Shown: positions 19,973 to 29,623 of the stretch, in pieces | Layout of the letters: each line of letters starts with the position of its first letter | Position numbering within the stretch: position 1 is the stretch's first letter | DNA from: Bordetella parapertussis | GTDB taxonomy: Bacteria > Pseudomonadota > Gammaproteobacteria > Burkholderiales > Burkholderiaceae_B | Assembly (NCBI GenBank): GCA_945883615.1 | Contig: CAMCYB010000006.1 | Coordinates: 1 to 60,016 of the forward strand | DNA length: 60,016 nucleotides | Direction of reading: 5' to 3' | Program-made: the position numbers and the translations under genes | The notes under the pieces: model-generated | The model's input: the letters and a program-made list of their open reading frames with translations, nothing else | Databases searched by the model: none | What the model was told of the DNA's origin: nothing

Positions 19973-21084
19973 ATAACCTCGTGAGCTGACGTGTCGGTTT
20001 GAGTCGAAAGACTGGTGCTAGCCGTGTCGGCGATTGCAGCGGCTATACGTTCTATTAAACCACTTTGCGCCGCTTCATATGCTCTCTGTAAAGCATGCCT
20101 AAAGGCAAAAGCGTCTGCTGAACCATGACTTTTAATCACCACACCCTGCAAACCTAGCAACGCCGCACCGTTATAACGACGATTATCAACACGACTGCGC
20201 AAACGATTCAGTACAGACTTAACCAGTAAACCTGACACCATTGTAAAAATACTGCGAGTAAATTCTTCTTTGATCATGACACCGAGCATAGTCGACATAC
20301 CTTCGACCGCTTTAAGCAGGGCATTGCCTACGAAGCCATCGCACACCACAACATCAACCGTGCCTTTAAAAATATCGTTGCCTTCAACATTACCAAAAAA
20401 GTTGAGCGAGCTATTTCGCATGAGCTCACCCGCCTTTTTAACAATATCATTGCCTTTGATGGCCTCTTCACCGATATTAAGTAACCCAACGGTTGGACGT
20501 TTCGACATATCTTGCACTTGCGCTAGGGCTGAACCCATGATGGCAAATTGCAGAAGATGCTCGGCCGTGCAGTCAACATTAGCGCCCAAATCAAGCATAG
20601 TGGTTACACCACCCTTTTGATTTGGTAGCGGCGCTGCAATAGCAGGGCGATCAATGCCAGGCATGGTTTTGATTACATAACGTGATATCGCCATCCAAGC
20701 GCCCGTATTACCTGCTGAAATACACGCGTCAGCGAGACCGTCTTTAACTGCTTGCGCAGCAACACGCATTGATGAACCTTTTTTTCGGCGCAAGGCGACC
20801 TCAACCGAGTCACTCATAGTGACAACTTCAGTTGCAGGAACAATGGTGTAGCGATCAGGCCCAACTGTTGGAAAAAGACCGGAAGCAGCAATTAAAGCGT
20901 GTTCTATTGGGGTTTGTAAACCGACCAAGAGCAAATGAACATTGCTATTTAATTGTGCAAACTCGAGCGAGGCCGGTATGGTGACGGGTATACCGAAATC
21001 ACCACCCATGCAATCAACCGCAATGCGAGTAACGGGTGCCACAGTTTTTTTGGCGTGAGACGCTGGAAGTGCGTCTGAACCCAT
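19969..21084 (-). CDS. plsX: Phosphate acyltransferase PlsX
   Basis: This 371-residue enzyme makes acyl-phosphate from acyl-ACP for phospholipid synthesis. Recognisable family stretches are [13 protein letters not shown] and [19 protein letters not shown] (about 125-145). It has an extra N-terminal segment of about 20 residues and a Ser/Thr-rich tail. It lies 10 bp after rpmF, the widespread rpmF-plsX-fab arrangement. Confidence 0.96.
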   Translation of the reverse strand: MGSDALPASHAKKTVAPVTRIAVDCMGGDFGIPVTIPASLEFAQLNSNVHLLLVGLQTPIEHALIAASGLFPTVGPDRYTIVPATEVVTMSDSVEVALRRKKGSSMRVAAQAVKDGLADACISAGNTGAWMAISRYVIKTMPGIDRPAIAAPLPNQKGGVTTMLDLGANVDCTAEHLLQFAIMGSALAQVQDMSKRPTVGLLNIGEEAIKGNDIVKKAGELMRNSSLNFFGNVEGNDIFKGTVDVVVCDGFVGNALLKAVEGMSTMLGVMIKEEFTRSIFTMVSGLLVKSVLNRLRSRVDNRRYNGAALLGLQGVVIKSHGSADAFAFRHALQRAYEAAQSGLIERIAAAIADTASTSLSTQTDTSAHEVI

Positions 21085-21094
21085 TTAATGATAC

Positions 21095-21277
21095 TTATTC
21101 GTCTGACTTAGTCTTAAGCACTTTGCGACCACGATACACCCCATTTGGGCTAATGTGATGACGCAAATGAAGCTCGCCCGTATTGGGCTCAATTGCAGTA
21201 GCTGGGGTACCAATAAAGTCGTGTGAACGATGCATACCACGCTTTGAGGGTGATTTTTTGTTTTGCTGAACGGCCAT
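21095..21277 (-). CDS. rpmF: 50S ribosomal protein L32
   Basis: This 60-residue basic protein begins [20 protein letters not shown], the L32 signature. It lacks the zinc-binding cysteines found in some L32 forms. It leads into plsX and couples ribosome and lipid synthesis genes, as in most proteobacteria. Confidence 0.97.
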   Translation of the reverse strand: MAVQQNKKSPSKRGMHRSHDFIGTPATAIEPNTGELHLRHHISPNGVYRGRKVLKTKSDE

Positions 21278-21393
21278 GATTACTCCTAATTAGCTGTGTA
21301 TTATACGCTGGCTCAATACATAATTTTTTAAAATTGGGCTTTCACCCATCTAAAACGATATTAATGCAATTTTAAGGCCCAATTGATGCCTTT

Positions 21394-22005
21394 TTACGGC
21401 TTCTTTTTCAGATCTTTGAGCACATTAAATGGTGAAACTTTTACAGGTACATCAACTTCAATTGCTACCGGCTCAGTTTGTTTAAATTTTAGACCCGGAC
21501 ACACGTCATGTTTGGGAACATAAGGCAAACCAAGAATAACTTGATCTTCAATTAAACCCATTAAGTCAAACCGGCTTGAGCCCAACAACCTTTCAGGGGC
21601 GTCTGGATCAATATCGTCAGCATCACTTTCAACCTGACTTGGGCGTCGCACTAAATGAAATGACACATTTTCATCAAGCTCAAAAATAAAAGGGGCTAAG
21701 CAACGCTGACAAATTAAAGATGCTTTGGTAACAATGCGTAAATCAAGCCACATACGATCTTGCTTGTCGGTGCGGCCAGCCAACTCAAACCAAACCACGC
21801 CAAGACCTGCTTCAGTTTTTTGCGATAAACCTCTAACAAAAGGTTGCTCGGGTAAATCTTCAACGACGCGTTTTAGCAAATGAAGGCTAAAAGCACCCTG
21901 CAAGGTCTGAGCATGCTCAGGAACAGCAAATATATTGAACGCTCGCACAGTGCCCCAATGCGATTCGCACGTTTTAAACCATTGTGAATCAATTGATGGG
22001 GGCAT
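21394..22005 (-). CDS. yceD: DUF177 protein YceD
   Basis: This 203-residue protein belongs to the YceD/DUF177 family, linked to 23S rRNA accumulation in plants and bacteria. The cysteine pair CQRC (about 95-98) and the later KHDVCPG are the family landmarks. It precedes rpmF on the same strand, the conserved neighbourhood, with a spacer of 116 bp. Confidence 0.88.
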   Translation of the reverse strand: MPPSIDSQWFKTCESHWGTVRAFNIFAVPEHAQTLQGAFSLHLLKRVVEDLPEQPFVRGLSQKTEAGLGVVWFELAGRTDKQDRMWLDLRIVTKASLICQRCLAPFIFELDENVSFHLVRRPSQVESDADDIDPDAPERLLGSSRFDLMGLIEDQVILGLPYVPKHDVCPGLKFKQTEPVAIEVDVPVKVSPFNVLKDLKKKP

Positions 22006-22062
22006 GATTTTCAGTAAAGCTTAAAATAGTAGCGCTTCTAACCTTTAAACGTCAATAATTAT

Positions 22063-22833
22063 ATGATTCAATCAAAACAATTTGGCACACTTCACCTCAT
22101 ACCTGTTGGGCTGTCGACCACGTTGGCTGAACAATGGTTACCTGAAGCAACGCAACGCTGTGCTGGGCTTTTGACCCACTACATAGCTGAAAACGCTAAA
22201 ACAGCACGTGCCTTTTTAAAAACAATGCCCTTGCAGCATGCGTTGCAAGACATCGTGATACACGAGCTCAACTCTAAAACTGATCAAACAACCTTACAAA
22301 GTTGGCTTGAACCCCTTAAATTGGGTGTCGACATGGGTTTAGTCTCTGAGGCCGGTTGCCCCGCAGTGGCTGACCCTGGTGCGCGTGCAGTCGCCATAGC
22401 CCATCAGTGGGGTGCCAAAGTTAAGCCGTGGGTTGGTCCTTCGTCTATTCTGCTGGCTTTAATGGCCAGTGGTTTAGAGGGGCAACGTTTTTCGTTTCAC
22501 GGCTACGCCCCCATCAAGCCCGATGAACGCGCCAAACAAATTAAACAGTGGGAATCTGTTTCTGCTCAACAAAATCAAACTCAATTGTTAATTGAAACGC
22601 CTTATCGCAATGTGGCAATGTTTGAAACGTTGATTAAGACACTTAAAGGCAACACGATGTTATGTGTAGCAATTGACCTAACGGGCCCAAACGAATCAAT
22701 TCGAACATTGACGGCGACACAATGGTCAAACCAAACAATACCCGTTGTTAACGATAAGCCTGCTTTGTTTTTGTTTCAAGCCGCTTTAAGCGCCAATGTT
22801 GTACGCGCCAACCCAGCAAAAAAAGCGTTATAG
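22063..22833 (+). CDS. RsmI-like tetrapyrrole-fold SAM-dependent methyltransferase
   Basis: This 256-residue protein has the tetrapyrrole methylase fold of the RsmI group: GTLHLIPVG at the N terminus and SEAGCPAVADPGARAV (about 105-120), comparable to the SDAGTPLISDPG motif of RsmI, then VGPSSILLALMASGL. RsmI 2'-O-methylates C1402 of 16S rRNA. The changed motif and overall divergence suggest a paralogue, common next to yceD in this order, whose substrate is unknown. Its 3' end overlaps the 3' end of the convergent msrQ by 86 bases. Confidence 0.8.
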   Translation: MIQSKQFGTLHLIPVGLSTTLAEQWLPEATQRCAGLLTHYIAENAKTARAFLKTMPLQHALQDIVIHELNSKTDQTTLQSWLEPLKLGVDMGLVSEAGCPAVADPGARAVAIAHQWGAKVKPWVGPSSILLALMASGLEGQRFSFHGYAPIKPDERAKQIKQWESVSAQQNQTQLLIETPYRNVAMFETLIKTLKGNTMLCVAIDLTGPNESIRTLTATQWSNQTIPVVNDKPALFLFQAALSANVVRANPAKKAL

Positions 22834-23437
22834 CAGCGTATATTAAAACAGTGGTGAAGTCATTTTTACCCGCCTTGTGCCACCAATAATGCACAATCAC
22901 CGCGACAGCAACAACATACACCAAGCGATGTAAACGCTGCCAATTACGGCCTAAAGCCCGCATTGAACGGTGAGTTGATGTGAAAGCTAAGATCGCTAAC
23001 CCTAAAAACGCCGCAAAACCGACTGCAATAAAAGGGCGTTTTATGATGTCTTGCACCATGGCAGAAAGAAACAAACCTTGGTCCCACCAAGCCCACGCTA
23101 AGGCATGAAGTAAAGCGTAGAAAAACGCGAATAAACCACACATACGTCGCCATCTAATTAGTGCAGAATGGCCTGTTATTTGACGCAAGGGTGAAATGCA
23201 TAAAGTAATGAGTAAACATACCAATGCCCAAGTGCCCGATGATCTTGATAAAAATTCGATGGGGTTTGCTGTAAGTTGGTCATGCCAACCCAACCAAAAC
23301 CACCGAGCAAGAGGGTATATACCCAATATAAATAATGCGGGTTTACCTTTCGCAACAACGTGCGCCCAAAACGATTGTTGATTAAAAATTCTTTTTGAGA
23401 TCCATTCCAGCATAAAGACTAGCCACTTCGTTAGCAT
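22748..23437 (-). CDS. msrQ: Heme-binding membrane subunit MsrQ
   Basis: This protein of up to 229 residues is the b-type heme partner that carries electrons to MsrP. It has about six membrane segments, with conserved histidines in [12 protein letters not shown] (about 110) and WQRLHRLVY (about 166). The start is ambiguous: ATG 23437 overlaps msrP by 56 bases, ATG 23413 is in the same frame and also inside msrP, and neither has a clear ribosome site. The gene also overlaps the facing methyltransferase at its 3' end. Confidence 0.9.
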   Translation of the reverse strand: MLTKWLVFMLEWISKRIFNQQSFWAHVVAKGKPALFILGIYPLARWFWLGWHDQLTANPIEFLSRSSGTWALVCLLITLCISPLRQITGHSALIRWRRMCGLFAFFYALLHALAWAWWDQGLFLSAMVQDIIKRPFIAVGFAAFLGLAILAFTSTHRSMRALGRNWQRLHRLVYVVAVAVIVHYWWHKAGKNDFTTVLIYAAITLFLLGWRVQHWRLKRLETKTKQAYR

Positions 23438-24362
23438 AGCCGTTGAACATCAGTGTCTCACGCTTACGAGCAAAAAAACCATCTTCGCCAATACGCCGCT
23501 CGGTGGCTTGTGACCAGCGTGGGTGACTCACGTTGGGGTTAACGTTGGCATAAAAACCGTATTCAAAGGGGGCTGACGCCATCCAGCTTGAAACGGGCTC
23601 TCTTTCGGTCAAACGAATTTTGACAATAGATTTGCCAGATTTAAAGCCATATTTCCAAGGCACAATAATACGAACGGGCGCACCATTTTGATTTGGCAAT
23701 ACTTTGCCGTACATACCAAATGTCAAAAGTGTCAGTGGGTTCATGGCCTCGTCAATGCGCAACCCTTCACGATAAGGCCAATCAAGCACTTTAGATCTTA
23801 AACCTCTCATGACATCAGGCTGCATATCTGTAATGAATTCCACATACTTAGCCTTTGATGTGGGTTCAACTTGCTTGAGTAAATCTGAAAGTGAATAACC
23901 GATCCAAGGTATGACCATGGACCACCCCTCAACGCACCGTAGGCGATAAATGCGCTCTTGCATGGAAGAAAGCTTTAGCAGGCTATCGATGTCAAACTGC
24001 TGTGGTTTAGCAACCTCGCCCTCAACCGTCACGGTCCAAGGTCGGGTTTTCATATTTTTTGAATTTTCAGCGGGTTCGCTCTTTTCAAAACCGAACTCGT
24101 AAAAATTGTTATATGATGTCGCGTCTTTTTCTGGCGTAATGGCGTCAGTTGTTGCATACGTCTTATTGAGCGTTGCAGGTAGAGCCGTTAACGCACCCGG
24201 CGCAGGGTTTGTTGCAGTTTGAGCAAAAGATGTGCTGACCGGCAGTGCTAAACCCGCTGCAAATGTGGCACTCGCCTGTAAAATTTGGCGGCGTTTAAAG
24301 TAAACTGATTCAAGTGTAATCTCTGATGAAGGCGGCGTTGAAAAGGGTTTAAGTAAGCGCAT
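23382..24362 (-). CDS. msrP: Periplasmic methionine-sulfoxide reductase catalytic subunit MsrP
   Basis: This 326-residue molybdopterin enzyme repairs oxidised methionines in envelope proteins. The Tat signal has the twin Arg at residues 24-25 (FKRRQIL), and the hydrophobic core ends near SFAQ (45-48). The molybdenum ligand is Cys143 in [10 protein letters not shown]. It is upstream of and overlapping msrQ, so it is one operon. A 13-bp tandem repeat lies in the upstream spacer. Confidence 0.94.
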   Translation of the reverse strand: MRLLKPFSTPPSSEITLESVYFKRRQILQASATFAAGLALPVSTSFAQTATNPAPGALTALPATLNKTYATTDAITPEKDATSYNNFYEFGFEKSEPAENSKNMKTRPWTVTVEGEVAKPQQFDIDSLLKLSSMQERIYRLRCVEGWSMVIPWIGYSLSDLLKQVEPTSKAKYVEFITDMQPDVMRGLRSKVLDWPYREGLRIDEAMNPLTLLTFGMYGKVLPNQNGAPVRIIVPWKYGFKSGKSIVKIRLTEREPVSSWMASAPFEYGFYANVNPNVSHPRWSQATERRIGEDGFFARKRETLMFNGYANEVASLYAGMDLKKNF

Positions 24363-24449
24363 GACGTTCCTTTAAACGTTAAATAATTGTAATGTGACTG
24401 TTCAGAGTTGACGTTTATTAAACGACAATTAACAGTTGTGACTGGCAAT

Positions 24450-24514
24450 AGTGACTAACAACAGTTACTAACAGCAGTGACTAACAACAGTTACTAACAA
24501 CAGTTACTAAGCAC
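24450..24514. repeat. 13-bp tandem repeat, five units
   Basis: Five consecutive 13-base units follow the pattern AGTKACTAACARC; the units start at 24450, 24463, 24476, 24489 and 24502, the last one degenerate at its end. The run fills most of the spacer between the end of gph and the start of msrP and could affect msrP expression. Confidence 0.8.
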
Positions 24515-24524
24515 AACATATTTG

Positions 24525-25205
24525 TTAAGTCCTTTCAAGCAACCAACGCTTAACCGATGCAACGTCATGCAGTATGTCTTGATGGGGCGACTTCTTTAAG
24601 TGTTCTATGGAGTGTGCACCGTAAGTAACACCCAAACCATGTACCTGAGCATTTGCTGCCATATCGAGATCATGTGAGGTGTCACCCACCACGATCACGT
24701 CTTGTGGCTCGACGCATACATGCTGCATAATTTCTTGAACCATAGCGGGGTGAGGTTTACCAAAGGTTTCGTCAGCGCAACGCGTTATAGCGAAGTAATC
24801 TTTTAAACCTGTTGCAGCCAAGGTACGATCAAGCCCTGCCCTAGACTTACCTGTTGCGACGGCTAAGGTCAACGACCGTTCCCGCAAGGTGTCAAGCATT
24901 TCTCGCACCCCGTCAAACAGCTCAATATGGGGGTCGCGTCTTAAAAAATGGTAACGATAACGATCAATAAAAAGGGGGCGCTGAGTTTCAGTTAAATTGG
25001 GCACCACTGAATAGAGAGCGCGCTCAAGCGATAAACCAATAACCCAACTGGCTGCCGCAGCGTCTGGCACGGGTAACTCTAAGTCACGACAAGCGGCTTG
25101 AATAGCCCGTGCAATGTCTGGCGTAGAATTCATTAGGGTGCCGTCCCAATCAAAAATAACAAGACGGTAATTAGGGGCAGCTTGAAGCGTTTCTGTTTTC
25201 AACAT
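24525..25205 (-). CDS. gph: HAD-family phosphatase, probable phosphoglycolate phosphatase
   Basis: This 226-residue HAD hydrolase has motif I VIFDWDGTLMNS (about 15-26), motif II in LAVATGKSRAGLD, motif III Lys in FGKPHPAMV and motif IV VVGDTSHDLDMA. It fits the Gph/pyrophosphatase-type subgroup, which clears 2-phosphoglycolate from DNA repair or oxygenase action. The adjacency to rluC is common in this order. Substrate assignment is by family only. Confidence 0.8.
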   Translation of the reverse strand: MLKTETLQAAPNYRLVIFDWDGTLMNSTPDIARAIQAACRDLELPVPDAAAASWVIGLSLERALYSVVPNLTETQRPLFIDRYRYHFLRRDPHIELFDGVREMLDTLRERSLTLAVATGKSRAGLDRTLAATGLKDYFAITRCADETFGKPHPAMVQEIMQHVCVEPQDVIVVGDTSHDLDMAANAQVHGLGVTYGAHSIEHLKKSPHQDILHDVASVKRWLLERT

Positions 25206-25216
25206 TTTTTAGCGCT

Positions 25217-26176
25217 TCATTTAGCCAAAGATTTAAGCAAACGTTCACATTGACTGGGCAAAGCAGCCTCAAGCGTGAGTGCCTCACCCGTTAGTGGGTG
25301 AGCCAACGTTAATTTAGCAGCATGCAAGAACATTCGATCAAACCCCCACTTTGATTTGAACAAGGCTTGGGTGTTGTCCTGCCCGTACTTATCGTCACCC
25401 ACGATTGGGTGGCCCGAATGAGCGAGGTGCAACCTAATTTGATGAGTACGACCCGTTCTCAATTCAGCATCAACCAAACTGTACTCGCCAAACCTTTGTA
25501 AACAGGTGATAACCGTATGCGCAACTTGGCCATCAGGGTCGACTTTAACGCGACGTTCACCACTTTGCGTTGTCCATTTTGCAAGCGATTGTTTAAGGTG
25601 CTGTCGGTCATTGAGTATATTGCCCTGAACTAAAGCTAAGTAATGCTTGTCTCCACCGCCCTCTCTCAGCATGGCATGTAAGCGCACCAACGCTTTTCTT
25701 TGCTTAGCAATCATGAGCAAACCTGATGTATCGCGATCAAGCCTATGCACTAATTCTAAAAATGAAGCGCCTGGCCGGGCAGCTCTCAACTGCTCAATGA
25801 CACCATGCGAGACCCCACTACCGCCATGCACGGCTACGCCAGCAGGTTTATCAATAACCAGCAAGGCTTCATCTTCAAAAACAGTCGGAAATTCATTAGG
25901 TGGGGCGTAACGTGCAGCTGAAGGTTCAGCCTCACGCATCGGTGGCACTCTCACCATGTCACCGATATGCAGACGTTGGTCTACCTGTGCTCTTGAACGG
26001 TTTACCCTTACTTCACCCGACCTAACAGCCTTGTACAAACGGCTTTTTGGAACACCCTTGCACAAACTAATTAAAAAATTGTCGAGGCGTTGGTCTTCAT
26101 TGGCTTCGGTCACGTTAATAAGCCTGACAGCGAAGGTTTGCGTATTAGGTTCTTTGCGTATAGACAAAACAGGCAT
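25217..26176 (-). CDS. rluC: 23S rRNA pseudouridine synthase RluC
   Basis: This 319-residue protein has an N-terminal S4 domain (about 25-85: RLDNFLISLCKGVPKSRLYK, given in part) and a pseudouridine synthase domain with the catalytic Asp in HRLDRDTSGLLM (about residue 148). The family modifies U955, U2504 and U2580 of 23S rRNA. Its 5' end is divergent from rne, the conserved gamma/betaproteobacterial rne-rluC arrangement. Confidence 0.93.
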   Translation of the reverse strand: MPVLSIRKEPNTQTFAVRLINVTEANEDQRLDNFLISLCKGVPKSRLYKAVRSGEVRVNRSRAQVDQRLHIGDMVRVPPMREAEPSAARYAPPNEFPTVFEDEALLVIDKPAGVAVHGGSGVSHGVIEQLRAARPGASFLELVHRLDRDTSGLLMIAKQRKALVRLHAMLREGGGDKHYLALVQGNILNDRQHLKQSLAKWTTQSGERRVKVDPDGQVAHTVITCLQRFGEYSLVDAELRTGRTHQIRLHLAHSGHPIVGDDKYGQDNTQALFKSKWGFDRMFLHAAKLTLAHPLTGEALTLEAALPSQCERLLKSLAK

Positions 26177-26588
26177 ATAATGGGTTCAGCCTCAAAAGCT
26201 TTGGTAGCGTTTGACGTTGAGCTGTGCCAAATTGGGCAGTCTCCGTCAATTAAGATACGCATTGTAGCGCCCGCAACTCAAGCTCAGGGTAACTGATAGC
26301 AGACTCTTATGGGTCTTAGCAAAGTACTTAAACGAATAACAATTTCATTTTCCGCACCAGGCGTTGAAACTTTCCGCCTGTTGTTTTCAGCTCTAACTTG
26401 TCACTTTTAATGTATTTATGACCTACTTGCTGAACAAAAAACGCGCTCTCAAGCGCGCTGTGCTGTACTGATTTTTTTAAGGGGTTGGTTTCTGACCAAC
26501 TCCTGCGTATGTTCGTATTTCGTATGATGCCTTCAGTTCCCAAGGCTGCGCGACGTGTTGTCGCGCCACCCTTACGGAGAATGCACGA
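26177..26588 (+). promoter_or_regulatory. Structured leader region of rne
   Basis: This 412-bp spacer between rluC and rne contains no protein gene. Three clean hairpins cluster close to the rne start: CGCGCT/AGCGCG at 26442-26457, GTTGGT/ACCAAC at 26484-26500 (extendable to 26481-26503 with a G-U pair) and GCGCGAC/GTCGCGC at 26548-26566. The ribosome site CGGAGA (26575-26580) follows the last hairpin. In E. coli RNase E represses its own synthesis through hairpins in a long 5' UTR; the same role here is inferred. The divergent rluC promoter must also lie here. Confidence 0.6.
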
Positions 26589-29522
26589 ATGAAGCGCATG
26601 TTATTTAACGCCACGCACCAAGAAGAACTGCGTGTGGCCATTGTTGACGGGCAAAAACTCGTTGACCTCGATATTGAAACAGCCGGCCGCGAACAGCGTA
26701 AAGGCAACATCTACAAAGCAGTTATCACACGTATCGAACCAGGTCTAGAAGCCTGTTTTGTCAATTATGGTGAAGACCGTCACGGTTTCCTGCCATTTAA
26801 AGAAGTGGCTCGTACCTACTTTAAAGAGGGTGTTGACGTTCGCACTGCTCGCATTCAAGACGCCCTTCATGAAGGGCAAGAACTCGTTATTCAAGTCGAA
26901 AAAGAAGAACGTGGTAACAAAGGGGCTGCCCTTACGACGTTTATTTCTTTAGCTGGGCGATACCTTGTTTTGATGCCCAACAACCCACGTGGTGGCGGTG
27001 TTTCGCGTCGCATTGAAGGCGAAGACCGTCAAGAACTGCGCGAAGCAATGGATCAACTCAACATACCGCAAGGCATGAGTATTATTGCTCGAACAGCGGG
27101 CATTGGTCGCAACACTGAAGAACTGCAATGGGATCTCTCATATTTAATGCAACTTTGGCTCGCAATTGACGGCGCAGCCAAAGAAAACAAAGCGCCCATA
27201 TTGATTTATCTTGAATCAAGCTTAGTCATACGCGCTATTCGTGATTATTTTTCACCTGATATTGGTGAAATCTTAATTGATACCGATGATATTGCTGACC
27301 AAGCCTCTGCGTTTATGAGCGTTGTCATGCCCGACAATGTGCAACGCGTCAAACGCTACAGTGATGATGTACCCTTATTTTCTCGTTTTCAAATTGAGCA
27401 CCAAATTGAGACGGCCTATTCTCGTCATGTGCACTTGCCATCAGGTGGCTCAATCGTTATTGATCACACTGAAGCGTTAGTCGCCATAGATGTCAACTCT
27501 GCGCGATCAACCCGTGGCGCTGACATTGAAGAAACAGCAACACGTACAAACCTAGAAGCAGCTGAAGAAGCCGCGCGTCAGTTACGTTTGCGCGATTTGG
27601 GCGGTCTCATTGTGATCGATTTTATCGACATGGAAGACAGCAAAAATCAGCGTGCGGTTGAAAATCGTCTGCGCGACGCGCTGCATGTCGACCGTGCTCG
27701 CGTACAAATGGGCAAAATATCTCGTTTTGGTCTAATGGAATTGTCACGCCAGCGCTTGCGCCCTGCCCTAAATGAAGGCTCACATATTACGTGCCCCCGC
27801 TGTAACGGAACAGGTGTGGTGCGCGATGCTGAGTCAAGTGCATTAAACGTTTTACGTTTGTTGCAAGAAGAGGCCATGAAAGAAAATACGGCTGCTGTGC
27901 ATGCTCAAGTGCCCGTCGAAGTCGCTACATTTTTGTTAAATGAAAAACGCGCTGATATCACTAAAATTGAAACGCGCCTTAAAGTTAACTTAATTTTAAT
28001 TCCTAATAAGTACATTGAAACGCCTCACCATGTAATTGAGCGGCTTAAGCATGACGACCCTCGACTTGAAGATATTAAATCAAGCTTTGACCGGGTCGAG
28101 GCGCCCGCAACCGATATGGCCTGGGCTCCAAAAGAAGAAGTGCTGCGTGTTAAACCTGAAGCACTTGTAAAGGGTGTTAACCCAGAACAACCTGCACCCC
28201 CTTCAACCCAATCAAGACAGCAAGCAGCCTTAACGACCCCGCCAAGCTTATTCAAACGTTTATTCGGTTGGTTGTTCAGCTCAACACCTGAAAGCAAACC
28301 CGTTATCGCGACACCTGAAAGCCGTCCAGCGCGTCAAAGCAACAGCTCAAACCGCAACGATCGCACAAACAACCCGCGTAACAGTCGTAACAACAACAAT
28401 CGTAATCGTCGTGACAACCCCGCTGATCAACGTACAGCATCGGGTCAAACGAACAAAAGCGAAGACGTTGTTCAACAAAAGGCAAGTTCTATCTTAACGG
28501 CCAATGCTGACACCTCAACGGCGTCAACAACGACACCCACGTCATCTTCTGACGAAACGCAATCACGTAATAGCCGTAATCGCCGTGGCCGTAGTCGTAC
28601 ACGTAAAGATGAAAACCCAACCGATCAAGTTGAACAAACCATTCAAATTGATCAACCTGCACTTTTACCAGAAGTGCCAGCACCCCTGTTGCAAGGTGAT
28701 GACAACGTAACCCCAATCTTGAATGGCGAAACAGTTGATGGCACTGATACATCTGATTCAGACCGCCCACGCCGTCGCGGTCGCCGCGGTCGTCGCGGTC
28801 GTAGAACAGGTGATTCGGTTAATTCACTGGTCAGTGACCAAGCTGAAGATTTGAATGCTGATTTGAATGCTGAAGCGACTGCTGAAGCAAGTGCTGAATC
28901 AAGCACTGAAGTGAGTGCTGAAGTGAGTGCTCAAGTGGTTGCTCAAGTACATGAAAATGAGCCCGTCACACAAGCAACAACTTTTACCGAGCCTTCTCAT
29001 CAAGCACCTGAGGCTGTTCTCGCTTCAGCTAACAAAGTGCTTGAATCGTCGCAAGAAACGATACAAGCAACGGGTCTGGTTCATACTCAGGTTACAACAC
29101 AATTACCTTTGCACACACCTTCGCCAGTTATCATTCAAGAAGCGTCAACCTTGCAACCCCCTGCTTCCACGCCATCAACTGCGACGATTGCAACCATTGC
29201 AACCATTGACCACGATGTCGTCATGCAAACGATCAGCGAACAGTTTGCACAAGATGCCATAGCAGCTGTGAGCACCATGGCACCGCACACAACAGCATCG
29301 GGCGCAGAACGTTTAGCCACCAAATCACTTGACCGTGACGCGTTGCATTCAGTCGTCAGTGCAGTCGGTTTGCAGTGGGTTGAAAGCAACCCTGACAGCG
29401 TCACCACAGCTCACGCTGCGGCGCAAACAGCACAAAGCGCCCCACGTTATGGTCGTGAGCCTAAGGTTGTGGCTGCCGTGTCAACGGCTGAACTTAAGCA
29501 GGTTGAAACCCAAGCTAATTAA
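26589..29522 (+). CDS. rne: Ribonuclease E
   Basis: This 977-residue endoribonuclease is the scaffold of the RNA degradosome. The catalytic half (about 1-510) has the S1 domain (about 35-125), the RNase H-like and DNase I-like parts with metal-binding Asp in VAIDVNSAR and IVIDFIDMED, and the zinc link CPRCNGTG (about 405). The C-terminal half is disordered: Arg/Asn-rich blocks (SRNRRGRSRTRKD, RPRRRGRRGRRGRRTG) that probably bind RNA, then an Ala/Glu/Ser repeat run near 755-785. The start is backed by CGGAGA 8 bases upstream. A bidirectional terminator follows. Confidence 0.96.
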   Translation: MKRMLFNATHQEELRVAIVDGQKLVDLDIETAGREQRKGNIYKAVITRIEPGLEACFVNYGEDRHGFLPFKEVARTYFKEGVDVRTARIQDALHEGQELVIQVEKEERGNKGAALTTFISLAGRYLVLMPNNPRGGGVSRRIEGEDRQELREAMDQLNIPQGMSIIARTAGIGRNTEELQWDLSYLMQLWLAIDGAAKENKAPILIYLESSLVIRAIRDYFSPDIGEILIDTDDIADQASAFMSVVMPDNVQRVKRYSDDVPLFSRFQIEHQIETAYSRHVHLPSGGSIVIDHTEALVAIDVNSARSTRGADIEETATRTNLEAAEEAARQLRLRDLGGLIVIDFIDMEDSKNQRAVENRLRDALHVDRARVQMGKISRFGLMELSRQRLRPALNEGSHITCPRCNGTGVVRDAESSALNVLRLLQEEAMKENTAAVHAQVPVEVATFLLNEKRADITKIETRLKVNLILIPNKYIETPHHVIERLKHDDPRLEDIKSSFDRVEAPATDMAWAPKEEVLRVKPEALVKGVNPEQPAPPSTQSRQQAALTTPPSLFKRLFGWLFSSTPESKPVIATPESRPARQSNSSNRNDRTNNPRNSRNNNNRNRRDNPADQRTASGQTNKSEDVVQQKASSILTANADTSTASTTTPTSSSDETQSRNSRNRRGRSRTRKDENPTDQVEQTIQIDQPALLPEVPAPLLQGDDNVTPILNGETVDGTDTSDSDRPRRRGRRGRRGRRTGDSVNSLVSDQAEDLNADLNAEATAEASAESSTEVSAEVSAQVVAQVHENEPVTQATTFTEPSHQAPEAVLASANKVLESSQETIQATGLVHTQVTTQLPLHTPSPVIIQEASTLQPPASTPSTATIATIATIDHDVVMQTISEQFAQDAIAAVSTMAPHTTASGAERLATKSLDRDALHSVVSAVGLQWVESNPDSVTTAHAAAQTAQSAPRYGREPKVVAAVSTAELKQVETQAN

Positions 29523-29542
29523 TCTGCAGTCAATCTGCAGTC
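29521..29542. repeat. Perfect 11-bp direct duplication at the rne stop
   Basis: AATCTGCAGTC occurs twice without a gap (29521-29531 and 29532-29542), the first copy sharing its first two bases with the rne stop codon. It looks like a recent slippage or short duplication and does not alter the protein. Confidence 0.8.
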
Positions 29543-29546
29543 ATTT

Positions 29547-29586
29547 AAAAACCCCAGTCATATAAGAATATGCTGGGGTTTTTTAA
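29547..29586. terminator. Bidirectional rho-independent terminator between rne and accD
   Basis: AAAAACCCCAG (29547-29557) pairs with CTGGGGTTTTT (29573-29583), and the inner CATAT/ATATG adds five more pairs around a short loop. A T run follows on the plus strand and a matching A run precedes, so it can stop both rne and the convergent accD transcript. Confidence 0.85.
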
Positions 29587-29623
29587 TACTTATTAAAAAT
29601 GGAATGTAAATGCAAGCAAACTT

